DNA from: an uncultured Mesocricetibacter sp.
GTDB lineage: Bacteria > Pseudomonadota > Gammaproteobacteria > Enterobacterales > Pasteurellaceae
Direction: 5' to 3'
NCBI GenBank assembly: GCA_905373425.1
Contig: CAJPST010000014.1
Coordinates: 1-20,123 of the forward strand
DNA: 20,123 nt
In this document: positions 1 through 6,807 of the stretch, in pieces
How positions within the stretch are numbered: position 1 is the stretch's first letter
How the letters are laid out: each line of letters opens with the position of its first letter
Notes under the pieces: model-generated
The model's input: only the letters and a program-made list of their open reading frames with translations
What the model was told of the DNA's origin: nothing
Database searches by the model: none
Translations under genes and position numbers: made by a program

Positions 1-130
1 TTGCAAGCCATATTTGCAATTTTTTTTAGTTTTTGTTCCAAACGAATATTTTTTAAACAATCCAGCTTGTTTTTGCCTATTTTAAATATTAAAGTTCATT
101 CATTATTTCTTATTGTTTATAGGGTGCGAA
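1..130. other. AT-rich leader before the first gene
   Basis: This stretch holds no gene that I can support. It is strongly AT-rich with a run of eight T near position 20. The ribosome binding site of the following gene (AGGG, 121-124) is at its right end. I see no convincing -35/-10 pair and no hairpin. Confidence 0.5.
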
Positions 131-955
131 ATGAAATTCAAGAATGTAATTGGTTTAGGAGTAGCCGGTAATTTTGCCGGTCATTTAGAACAAGCCGGAG
201 AAGCTGCTGATTTTGCTAGTATCACTACAATAGAAGAAATACAGCCAAAAGCGATTTTTCCATTTTATGTGCCAGCACCTCAAGCCGGATTTTTATCAGT
301 TTATCCTCTTAGTTCAAAAGAAATTCAGTTTCCAACAGGCAATGCCGATAACCTTCAGATTGAACCTGAAATTGCGTTAATTTGTGGGCTGGAGTACAAC
401 CAACAAAAAGTCACCAAAATCCGACCGCACTTTTTTGCCGCCTATAATGATTGTTCTATCCGTCGCCCAAATGCAAATAAAATCTGTGAAAAGAAAAATT
501 GGGGAGCTAATAGCAAAGGGATTTCCGATAAACTTATCCCGCTGAGCAATTTTGAGCCTGGTGGAGAAATGGATCAATACCGCATTGCCTGTTTTCATCG
601 GCGTAACGGTCAAACACGGGCTTATGGGCTTGATAGTCCCGCATTAGGTTATAGTTATTTTCATCACAAATTATTAGATTGGATTGTAGAGCGAATGAAT
701 AACCAACCTGATCAAGGTCCGATGAACAACATTGCTGAATTATTGCAACAAGCAGATTATCCTACTCAAGCGATAATTAGTATCGGAGCAACGCGTTACA
801 CAGAATTCGGTGAGAAAAATTTTCTGCAAAAAGGTGATGTGAGCATTATCGTAGTTTACAACGGTACCATATATACAGAACAACAAATTGCTCTAATGGC
901 TGAAGATTTAGCCTTTCCCGATGATATTTCCACTTTGATTCAAGAGGTTGTTTGA
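131..955 (+). CDS. DUF5718 family protein, possibly FAH-like fold
   Basis: This encodes a 274-residue soluble protein that I place in the DUF5718 family, common in Pasteurellaceae and of unknown function. I chose ATG 131 rather than the in-frame TTG at 113 because AGGG at 121-124 sits 6 nt upstream and the conserved N-terminus begins MKFKNVIGLG. There is no signal peptide or membrane segment. Residues 77-81 (IEPEI, giving E78 and E80) followed by NDCSIRR at 106-112 (D107) resemble the E-x-E and NDVSARD metal-binding motifs of fumarylacetoacetate hydrolases, and NSKGISD near 127-133 resembles the following FAH loop. This homology is inference from motif order only. A USS (424-432) lies inside the gene. 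It ends about 50 bp before a terminator and is probably monocistronic in this window. The family call is fairly secure; the biochemical role is unknown. Confidence 0.8.
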   Translation: MKFKNVIGLGVAGNFAGHLEQAGEAADFASITTIEEIQPKAIFPFYVPAPQAGFLSVYPLSSKEIQFPTGNADNLQIEPEIALICGLEYNQQKVTKIRPHFFAAYNDCSIRRPNANKICEKKNWGANSKGISDKLIPLSNFEPGGEMDQYRIACFHRRNGQTRAYGLDSPALGYSYFHHKLLDWIVERMNNQPDQGPMNNIAELLQQADYPTQAIISIGATRYTEFGEKNFLQKGDVSIIVVYNGTIYTEQQIALMAEDLAFPDDISTLIQEVV

Positions 956-1004
956 ATAGACATAAAAAGCAAGTGCTAATTTATAAATAATCTAACAACA
1001 AAAA

Positions 1005-1034
1005 AGCCGCTTTAAAAAGCGGCTCTAGTTTTTT
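1005..1034. terminator. Bidirectional terminator, DUF5718 gene / tRNA-Leu
   Basis: AGCCGCTT (1005-1012) pairs with AAGCGGCT (1017-1024) around a short loop. On the plus strand it is followed by a run of T (1029-1034). On the minus strand the stem is followed by TTTTTT, read from the A-run at 999-1005. It can therefore end both the plus-strand gene and the convergent tRNA transcript. Confidence 0.8.
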
Positions 1035-1044
1035 ATCTGATTAG

Positions 1045-1131
1045 TGGTGCCAGTGGTCGGACTCGAACCGACACGCTTTTAAGGGCGGCGGATTTTGAAT
1101 CCGCTACGTCTACCAATTTCGTCACACTGGC
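1045..1131 (-). tRNA. tRNA-Leu (anticodon CAA)
   Basis: The minus strand folds as a class II (long variable arm) tRNA of 87 nt with encoded CCA (1045-1047). The 7-bp acceptor stem is GCCAGTG (1131-1125) with CACTGGC, the discriminator is A, and the T-arm contains GGTTCGAGTCC. The anticodon arm is GCGGA-TTCAAAA-TCCGC, which puts anticodon CAA at 1097-1095, reading UUG leucine codons. The variable arm is CGCCCTTAAAAGCG. The form matches bacterial tRNA-Leu(CAA). A promoter lies about 113 bp upstream and a terminator follows about 20 nt downstream. Confidence 0.95.
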
Positions 1132-1243
1132 TAATTATTGTTTTTAGGTTTTATCAATTATCTATTGGTTTTTTGAGTTATTTATTACCAATTTCTTACC
1201 TAAATTGCATTCATGAACGATTGTCATCAATGTTAGTGCGTGC

Positions 1244-1271
1244 ATTATACGGTTATCCTGTCGGGTTGCAA
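1244..1271 (-). promoter_or_regulatory. Promoter for tRNA-Leu
   Basis: On the minus strand TTGCAA (1271-1266), a 16-bp spacer and a perfect TATAAT (1249-1244) are followed by GCACGC. A G/C-rich discriminator is typical of stringently controlled stable RNA promoters. The predicted leader before the mature tRNA is about 105 nt, which is long; I see no second tRNA in it. Confidence 0.7.
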
Positions 1272-1386
1272 GCATAAATTTAAATATTTCCATTCATTCG
1301 CTTTAATTTTCGACAAATTTTGGAAAACACTGTTTTTTAACCGCACTTTTAACATTACTTTATTCAAACATATAAGAAATACTGTA

Positions 1387-2466
1387 TTAGTCCCTTTTAC
1401 GACTAAACAACCATAAGGTAAGTATCAAAAACACCAAACTTGGCATTAGCGCACCAATAACCGGGATAACATCATAAACTACGCTCATTCGTGCAAAAAT
1501 CTCGTTAATCACATAAAAAGCAAAACCGTATAAAATACCTTTGACGATACGTGCTCCGGCAGTAACGCTGCGAGTTTGCCCAAAAATAAAAGATAATGCC
1601 ATTAGCATCATCACCGCAACAGAAAGCGGTTGAAGTAGTTTTTGCCAATATGTTATTTCAAATTTTCGCGCGTCTTGTCCCGTCTGTTTTAAAAAAACGA
1701 TATAATCCGCAAGACCGGAAATGGATAAAGATGTTGGGCGCAATGATGAAATACCGATTTTATCGGGGGTTAAGCTAGTTTTCCAAACACCATTTAATTT
1801 ATTGATAGTTTTTACTTCTTCACCTAGTAATTCAGAAGTGTTAATTTGATTTAATGTCCAGTGTTGTTGCGCGGAATCATAACGTGCCTGATTAGCATGG
1901 CTAAGTTGTTTTAATTGGTGATTATCATCAAACCGATATATATAAATATCTTTTAATTCCGCATCATCGGTAATTTCCCGTACATAAACGAAATCATTAC
2001 CATCTTTTGCCCACACGCCATTACGTACAGTTAGCATTGAGCTACCGGCAATTGCTTTCGCTCGCATATCACGGGCGAATTGTTCGGTTTGCGGAATCCC
2101 CCACTCGCCGATCAACATCGTCAGTAGAACTAACGGAACAGCAGTTTTAATCACTGCAAGACCAATTTTCAGACGCGAGAAACCAGATGATTGCATGACG
2201 ACTAATTCGCTACGGCTGGCTAAATTACCGAGCGCAATTAAAGAACCGAGTAATGCCGCCATCGGAAAAAAAGTTTCTACATCTTTTGGAATGGTTAATA
2301 TTGTGTAAACGGTTGCTTGCCAAATGTCATAAGTGCCTCGCCCCACAAAACGAAACTGTTCGACAAATTTAATAATTGCCGATAATCCGACTAAAGTCAG
2401 TAATGTGGCAAAAATCGCACCTAAAATACTTTTGCCGAGATAGCGATCCAAAGTGCCCATTATCAT
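1387..2466 (-). CDS. lptG: LPS export ABC transporter permease LptG
   Basis: LptG pairs with LptF in the inner membrane as the transmembrane part of LptB2FG, which extracts LPS and passes it to LptC and the periplasmic bridge. The 359-residue product has three N-terminal membrane segments (about 15-40, 60-85, 100-120), a periplasmic beta-rich domain (about 125-265) and three C-terminal segments, as in the YjgP/YjgQ family. Recognisable stretches include PKDVETFFPMAALLGS, SELVVMQSSGFSR (the cytoplasmic coupling helix) and PLSVAVMMLMALSFIFG. I use ATG 2466 because GGAGGGG (2478-2472) ends 5 nt upstream; ATG 2460 is possible. It begins 2 nt after the lptF stop, so the pair is translationally coupled. 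Confidence 0.97.
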   Translation of the reverse strand: MIMGTLDRYLGKSILGAIFATLLTLVGLSAIIKFVEQFRFVGRGTYDIWQATVYTILTIPKDVETFFPMAALLGSLIALGNLASRSELVVMQSSGFSRLKIGLAVIKTAVPLVLLTMLIGEWGIPQTEQFARDMRAKAIAGSSMLTVRNGVWAKDGNDFVYVREITDDAELKDIYIYRFDDNHQLKQLSHANQARYDSAQQHWTLNQINTSELLGEEVKTINKLNGVWKTSLTPDKIGISSLRPTSLSISGLADYIVFLKQTGQDARKFEITYWQKLLQPLSVAVMMLMALSFIFGQTRSVTAGARIVKGILYGFAFYVINEIFARMSVVYDVIPVIGALMPSLVFLILTLWLFSRKRD

Positions 2467-2468
2467 TT

Positions 2469-3575
2469 TTACCCCTCCACCGCAGTTTTACGGGAAAAGG
2501 AATAGCGAAGTTTTGACATAAATATTGTGTTCCAACCATTCATCAATATCGCTAAAGCAAGAAACCCGATATTCACTAAAGGCATAATCATACCGGCATC
2601 CAACTTCCCTGCTGCTCCTGCTGATTTTAACGAACTTTGCGCCAAAAAATACACTAAATATAATAATAACGCCGGTAAAATTTTGGCAAAACGTCCTTGC
2701 CGTGGGTTAACACGGCTTAGTGGAACGGCAAGTAAAGCCATGATAGGCACGGCTAAAATTAAGGTTATCCGCCAATGTAGTTCCGATTTAGCTTGTAACG
2801 TATCGGTGTTCAATAATTCATCTAAACTAAATACCGCCACTTCCTTATTATCTGAACTCACCGCTTGATGCCCCAAATATACCTGATATTCTTCAAACTG
2901 AGTAATTTTAAAATCAGGCAACACCGCCGTTCCTTCAATACGTTGGCTATTTTGCAAATTTAAAATTTGATCGCCGTTAGGCAAGGCTTTTAACTCACCT
3001 TTTTCCGCAATGACTACGGCCGGTTTAAAATTACCTTTAGGTTGCATCTGAAAAACATACACATCATTAATTTGATCGTTTTTTATTTCATTGATAAATA
3101 AAACAAACTCACCATTATTAGAAGAAATAAACTGACCGGAAGACAGTGCTGACATATTCGGATTGGCTTTTGCATCTTCTACAATCTCTGCTTGTTTCTT
3201 GATTGTCCAAGGGGACACCCATAGCGCATTATAAGCTGCCAGCCCTGCCGTAAAAATAGACAACAACAACGCCACACATATCAAAATCCGCTGCCCGACA
3301 CCACAAGCGCGCATTACGGTAATTTCACTTTCCGCATATAAACGTCCAAAGGTTAGTAATAGGGCAATAAACAAGCACAAAGGTAACATTAATTGTGCCA
3401 TTGTCGGCATCCCGAGACCAAGCAAAGAAAGCACCAAATCCGCCGGTACTTTACCGCTTGCAGCCGAACCAAGTACACGTACGAGTTGTTGACAAAAGAA
3501 AATCAGTAATAAAATGAACAGAATAGCAATCTGAGTTTTAAAAACTTCTTTAGTTAAATATCGGGTTAAAATCAT
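2469..3575 (-). CDS. lptF: LPS export ABC transporter permease LptF
   Basis: LptF is the second inner-membrane permease subunit of LptB2FG. The product is 368 residues from ATG 3575 (MILTRYL); this start aligns with E. coli LptF, whereas a start five codons earlier (3590) would add residues not seen in the family. It has the same plan as LptG: three N-terminal helices, a periplasmic domain (about 130-260), and three C-terminal helices. Family stretches are ILFILLLIFFCQQLVR, ESEITVMRACG and PLSRVNPRQGRF. The C-terminus, SFSRKTAVEG, is typical. The upstream ribosome binding site is weak (AAGAAAAAGAT). The gene is divergent from pepA, the usual gammaproteobacterial order, with 113 bp between the two starts. 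Confidence 0.97.
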   Translation of the reverse strand: MILTRYLTKEVFKTQIAILFILLLIFFCQQLVRVLGSAASGKVPADLVLSLLGLGMPTMAQLMLPLCLFIALLLTFGRLYAESEITVMRACGVGQRILICVALLLSIFTAGLAAYNALWVSPWTIKKQAEIVEDAKANPNMSALSSGQFISSNNGEFVLFINEIKNDQINDVYVFQMQPKGNFKPAVVIAEKGELKALPNGDQILNLQNSQRIEGTAVLPDFKITQFEEYQVYLGHQAVSSDNKEVAVFSLDELLNTDTLQAKSELHWRITLILAVPIMALLAVPLSRVNPRQGRFAKILPALLLYLVYFLAQSSLKSAGAAGKLDAGMIMPLVNIGFLALAILMNGWNTIFMSKLRYSFSRKTAVEG

Positions 3576-3613
3576 ATCTTTTTCTTGCAATTTACTGAAA
3601 ATTCTTTAAGTTA

Positions 3614-3630
3614 GACAGTACCTCTGTCAA
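3614..3630 (-). promoter_or_regulatory. lptF -35 overlapping a short dyad
   Basis: On the minus strand a perfect TTGACA (3630-3625) precedes lptF. The best -10 at 16 bp is TAAAGA, which is poor. The -35 overlaps a perfect dyad GACAG-N5-CTGTC (3614-3628). This may be an operator, but I do not recognise a regulator for it; the N5 spacing excludes a LexA box. Confidence 0.3.
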
Positions 3631-3688
3631 TTCGTCGCTTATCATAGCTTATTTTTTATCTAAAAACAGTAAAATTAGGAAGAACATT

Positions 3689-5167
3689 ATGAAATACCTG
3701 ACTAAAAGCTCTATTCAATCCGAATCGAACGAATGTATTTTAGCGGCGATTTTTGAAGATCGCCAACTTTCCGAGACCGCCGAACAACTTAATTCACAAC
3801 TCAACAATGAAATCAGCGATTTGGTTGCTAACGGTGAAATTACGGGAAAAATCGGACAAGTACAGATTTTACGTAAAGGTTCGGAAAGAATCGTGTTGGT
3901 TGGGTGCGGCAAACCAAATGAAATCAATGAGCGTCAGTATAAGCAAATTATTCAAAAAGCCGTTCAAGCAGTGAAAGAAACGGCAGCAGAAAGTGTGATC
4001 AATACGCTAACCGACGTAAAAATTAAAGACCGAGATCTATATTGGAACGTACGTTTCGCCATAGAAACCATAGAAGAAAGTTTTTATGTTTTTGACCAGT
4101 TTAAAAGCAAGAAAAATGAAGAACAAGGAAAACTCAGCGAAGTGATCTTCAATGTTGCCGATACGGAAATTGCCCAAACGGAACTTGCTATTCAACACGC
4201 TTGCGCCGTTGCTCTCGGTGTGAAAACAGCTAAAGATCTTGCCAATTGCCCGCCTAATATATGCAATCCGGCTTATCTGGCTACGCAGGCAAAAACGCTA
4301 GAAAATTCCACCGCACTTTTAAAGACTACAATACTAGGGGAAGCCGAGTTGTCTGAGTTAGGAATGCAAGCCTATCTCGCCGTATCACGCGGTTCTCATA
4401 ACGAAGCAAAATTAACCATAATGGAATATCGCAATCATCCTGATCCACAGTCAAAGCCAATCGTGTTAGTGGGCAAAGGCTTAACTTTTGATGCCGGAGG
4501 TATTTCGCTCAAACCTGCCGCTGAAATGGATGAAATGAAATACGATATGTGCGGTGCGGCATCAGTTTATGGAGTAATGAACGCATTAGTTTCACTACAA
4601 CTCCCGATTAACGTTATCGGCGTGTTAGCCGGTTGTGAAAATCTGCCCGACGGTAACGCTTATCGCCCAGGCGATATTTTAGCCACAATGAATGGGTTAA
4701 CCGTTGAAGTGCTCAATACTGATGCCGAAGGGCGCTTGGTATTATGTGATACGCTGACTTATGTACAAAAGTTCAACCCAGAACTGGTTATTGATGTGGC
4801 AACGCTCACCGGCGCTTGTGTTGTTGCTTTAGGACAACATAATAGCGGTTTAATCTCTACTGATGATGAACTGGCACAACAAATCGAACTAGCCTCGCGG
4901 CAAAGTGCTGATAAAGCCTGGCAATTGCCACTTAGTGAAGAATACGACGAACAGCTTAAATCCAACTTCGCCGACCTCGCTAATATTGGCGGACGTTGGG
5001 GAGGTGCGATTACAGCCGGCGCATTCCTTTCCCACTTCACTAAAAACTACCGCTGGGCGCATCTTGATATTGCAGGCACAGCATGGTTACAAGGTGCCAA
5101 TAAAGGTGCAACCGGTCGCCCAGTCCCATTATTAACACAATTTCTAATTAACCGAGTAAATAACTAA
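3689..5167 (+). CDS. pepA: Leucyl aminopeptidase PepA (M17)
   Basis: PepA is a hexameric cytoplasmic aminopeptidase that removes N-terminal residues, notably leucine, using two metal ions. In E. coli it also binds DNA as XerA in plasmid dimer resolution and carAB control. The 492-residue product has an N-terminal domain (about 1-165) and a catalytic C-terminal domain. The motif VGKGLTFDAGG (261-271) supplies K263 and D268, D286 is the third ligand, and NTDAEGRL (343-350) supplies D345, E347 and the catalytic R349; K275 is the other catalytic residue. All are intact. AGGAAG (3677-3682) lies 6 nt before the ATG. A USS (4310-4318) falls in the variable region. In E. coli holC and valS follow; here a terminator does. 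Confidence 0.97.
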   Translation: MKYLTKSSIQSESNECILAAIFEDRQLSETAEQLNSQLNNEISDLVANGEITGKIGQVQILRKGSERIVLVGCGKPNEINERQYKQIIQKAVQAVKETAAESVINTLTDVKIKDRDLYWNVRFAIETIEESFYVFDQFKSKKNEEQGKLSEVIFNVADTEIAQTELAIQHACAVALGVKTAKDLANCPPNICNPAYLATQAKTLENSTALLKTTILGEAELSELGMQAYLAVSRGSHNEAKLTIMEYRNHPDPQSKPIVLVGKGLTFDAGGISLKPAAEMDEMKYDMCGAASVYGVMNALVSLQLPINVIGVLAGCENLPDGNAYRPGDILATMNGLTVEVLNTDAEGRLVLCDTLTYVQKFNPELVIDVATLTGACVVALGQHNSGLISTDDELAQQIELASRQSADKAWQLPLSEEYDEQLKSNFADLANIGGRWGGAITAGAFLSHFTKNYRWAHLDIAGTAWLQGANKGATGRPVPLLTQFLINRVNN

Positions 5168-5182
5168 AACAGCTTAACAACA

Positions 5183-5248
5183 AAAGTGCGGTTGGTTTTT
5201 AACGGATTCTATCATGCAATAAAATTCCGTAGAAACCAACCGCACTTT
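5183..5248. terminator. Inverted USS pair acting as bidirectional terminator
   Basis: A 16-bp perfect stem forms between 5183-5198 and 5233-5248, around a 34-nt loop. Each arm contains a USS (5184-5192 and 5239-5247). The minus strand continues as TTGTTGTTAA and the plus strand as GATTATTTATAA, both U-rich. It can end pepA from the left and the recR-side transcript from the right. Confidence 0.8.
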
Positions 5249-5262
5249 GATTATTTATAAGG

Positions 5263-5367
5263 CTATATTTTTAACAAAGTCAAAATAGGATAAATACTCC
5301 CTATTAAGGCAAGTGCTAATACGAGTAATAAAGTAAGAGCCTGTGTGGGAAAGACATAATTTTTCAT
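5263..5367 (-). CDS. Putative small single-pass membrane protein (34 aa)
   Basis: I do not recognise this protein. From ATG 5367 to TAG 5265-5263 the minus strand encodes 34 residues. A short N-terminus, MKNYVFPTQ, leads into a continuous hydrophobic stretch (about 10-32) that begins ALTLLLVLALALIGS and ends ILTLLKI. This is the size and profile of the single-helix bacterial small membrane proteins. It starts 39 nt after the recR stop and ends 14 nt before the strong inverted-USS terminator, so it fits as the last gene of the recR transcript. The upstream GGAT (5376-5373) is a modest ribosome binding site, 5 nt before the ATG. It could be a chance ORF; position and hydropathy argue against that. 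Confidence 0.5.
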   Translation of the reverse strand: MKNYVFPTQALTLLLVLALALIGSIYPILTLLKI

Positions 5368-5406
5368 AAATATCCATCGAAAAATGAACTGTAGTCTTCA
5401 GAATTT

Positions 5407-6018
5407 TTATTCTACATCATTTAACAAACGCCGCCCCAGAAGAGAATGGGTTAACGTCGTGCCATCTACGGTTTCCAATTCGCCCCCAACAGGAATGCCA
5501 TGAGCAATACGGCTGACCTTAATGTTGTGTTGTAAACACAATTCGGCGATATAGTTTGCGGTTACTTCACCTTCTGAGGTGGGATTGGTAGCTAAAATGA
5601 CCTCGCTGAACAGCTCGGTTTGTAAGCGGCGTTGTAATAAATCCAACCCAATCTCACGTGGCCCAATACCGTCAAGTGGCGATAAATGCCCCATTAATAC
5701 AAAATAACGCCCTGAAAATTGCCCTGTCTGTTCGATCGCCTGAATATCAGATGGCATTTCCACCACGCATAATAAACCGCTATTTTGACGGCGAGGATTG
5801 TTACAAATGCTACACACTTCCTCTTCCGTAAAGGTTCGGCAATGATTACAGTGCCCTATTTTTGACATTGCTTCCGTCAATGCGCGTGCTAAATTCATTC
5901 CACCGCTACGATCACGCTGTAACAAATGATATGCCATCCGTTGCGCGGATTTGGGTCCTACACCGGGAAGACAGCGTAAATGTTCGATCAGGTTTTCTAA
6001 TAAAGGACTACTTTGCAT
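5407..6018 (-). CDS. recR: Recombination mediator RecR
   Basis: RecR acts with RecF and RecO to load RecA on SSB-coated gapped DNA. The product is 203 residues from ATG 6018 (MQSSPLLENL), which matches E. coli RecR; GAGA (6028-6025) lies 6 nt upstream. A longer in-frame start at 6039 would add seven unmatched residues. It has the helix-hairpin-helix GVGPKSA (19-25), a C4 zinc finger with C57, C60, C69 and C72, and a Toprim domain from about residue 80 containing VVEMPSD and GHLSPLDGIGP. It follows ybaB as in E. coli, but a hairpin lies between them. dnaX, next to ybaB in enterics, is 11 kb away here on the same strand. Confidence 0.97.
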   Translation of the reverse strand: MQSSPLLENLIEHLRCLPGVGPKSAQRMAYHLLQRDRSGGMNLARALTEAMSKIGHCNHCRTFTEEEVCSICNNPRRQNSGLLCVVEMPSDIQAIEQTGQFSGRYFVLMGHLSPLDGIGPREIGLDLLQRRLQTELFSEVILATNPTSEGEVTANYIAELCLQHNIKVSRIAHGIPVGGELETVDGTTLTHSLLGRRLLNDVE

Positions 6019-6043
6019 AACAATTCTCAAAATGAACAAAAAA

Positions 6044-6092
6044 CGAACCGCACTTTACCTACTACGAATTAAATCGGCAGTAAAAGTGCGGT
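6044..6092 (-). terminator. Inverted USS pair between ybaB and recR
   Basis: ACCGCACTTT (6092-6083 on the minus strand) pairs with AAAGTGCGGT (6056-6047) around a 26-nt loop, followed by TCGTTTTTTG. This has the form of an intrinsic terminator for ybaB. Both arms are USSs (6084-6092 and 6047-6055). Because recR follows directly, it may act as an attenuator that lowers recR relative to ybaB, or recR may have its own weak promoter. Confidence 0.65.
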
Positions 6093-6112
6093 CGATTTTT
6101 TAAGCCATTTTC

Positions 6113-6442
6113 TTAAAACGGCATTTTAAAACCCGGCGGCAATCCCATTCCTGCAGTTACGGATGCCATTTTTTCTTGTTGTAGCTCCTCTGCACGGCGC
6201 ACAGCATCATTAAAGGCTGCCGCAATCAAGTCTTCCAACATTTCTTTATCGTCTTCCATCAAGGAAGGATCAATTTCTACGCGGCGACAATTATGTGCGC
6301 CATTTATCGTAATTTTGACCAAACCGGCACCAGATTCACCGGTTACTTCTAGCAGAACGATTTCTTCCTGCATTTTCTGCATACGTTCTTGCATTTGTTG
6401 AGCCTGCTTCATTAAGCCGCCCAATCCACCTTTTCCAAACAT
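6113..6442 (-). CDS. ybaB: Nucleoid-associated protein YbaB/EbfC
   Basis: YbaB/EbfC is a small dimeric DNA-binding protein with a tweezer-like fold, and its gene is usually linked to dnaX and recR. The 109-residue product equals the E. coli length. A glycine-rich N-terminus (MFGKGGLGGLMKQAQQMQ) leads into a coiled-coil segment (about 10-30). The core has ITINGAHNCRRVEIDPSLM, and the Gly/Pro-rich end is GMGLPPGFKMPF. GGAAG (6454-6450) is 7 nt before the start. A recognisable promoter lies just upstream, so it is probably transcribed independently of aroA. Confidence 0.95.
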   Translation of the reverse strand: MFGKGGLGGLMKQAQQMQERMQKMQEEIVLLEVTGESGAGLVKITINGAHNCRRVEIDPSLMEDDKEMLEDLIAAAFNDAVRRAEELQQEKMASVTAGMGLPPGFKMPF

Positions 6443-6476
6443 AATTTTTCTTCCGTAATTAATTAAAAGTCAGTGC

Positions 6477-6504
6477 ATTTTAACGAAAAATCTGTGGGTT
6501 GCAA
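6477..6504 (-). promoter_or_regulatory. Promoter for ybaB
   Basis: On the minus strand TTGCAA (6504-6499), a 16-bp spacer and TAAAAT (6482-6477) lie upstream of ybaB. The predicted leader is about 28 nt. Architecture and -35 are the same as in the tRNA-Leu promoter of this window (1244-1271). Confidence 0.55.
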
Positions 6505-6520
6505 GGGTTAATTACATTAA

Positions 6521-6778
6521 CTAGTTTTTTATAAAATAAGGCAAACACTGTATTTCACATTCCTGCCGAATCCTTTTCACAAAATCCCTTTTCTCCGAAT
6601 TTCTTGGTAGCATATGACTAATTTTGAAGTGCCAATCCGCGCTACCGTCCGCAAAATTAGTCAGATATACTTCAATACCTTGCGGGTATCCGCATTGCCC
6701 AAATTTATAAGAAGAAGGATTTTTCGGTATTATCCTTAATGAACAATCAGCCGTATTGCAAGTGTAGAGCTCCCTCAA
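6521..6778 (-). CDS. Hypothetical protein, possibly 5'-truncated
   Basis: I do not recognise this 85-codon ORF between aroA and ybaB. The product is soluble, with cysteine pairs near the N-terminus (CNTADC at 7-12, C29) and a basic segment NSEKRDFVKRIRQEC near the end; the middle, ADGSADWHFKISHMLPR, looks like real protein rather than antisense noise. There is no ATG in a plausible place. The first start-like codons are TTG 6778 and CTG 6781, and an in-frame TAA lies at 6796-6794, right after the aroA stop. No good ribosome binding site precedes the TTG; AGGGAG lies just after it. A USS (6786-6794) occupies the junction. It may be a small gene with a poor start or the 3' remnant of a longer gene. 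Confidence 0.4.
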   Translation of the reverse strand: MRELYTCNTADCSLRIIPKNPSSYKFGQCGYPQGIEVYLTNFADGSADWHFKISHMLPRNSEKRDFVKRIRQECEIQCLPYFIKN

Positions 6779-6807
6779 CAGAATAACCGCACTTTATTTA
6801 TCTTCTG

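Noticed and set aside
377..613. Minus-strand ORF of 78 codons inside the DUF5718 gene
   Set aside because: It is fully antisense to a well-supported gene, has no ribosome binding site, and its translation lacks recognisable features.
1095..1277. Plus-strand ORF of 60 codons over the tRNA-Leu gene
   Set aside because: It overlaps the tRNA and its promoter on the opposite strand; no coding support.
1324..1338. Hairpin AAAACA/TGTTTT after lptG
   Set aside because: The loop would be one base, so the stem cannot form as drawn.
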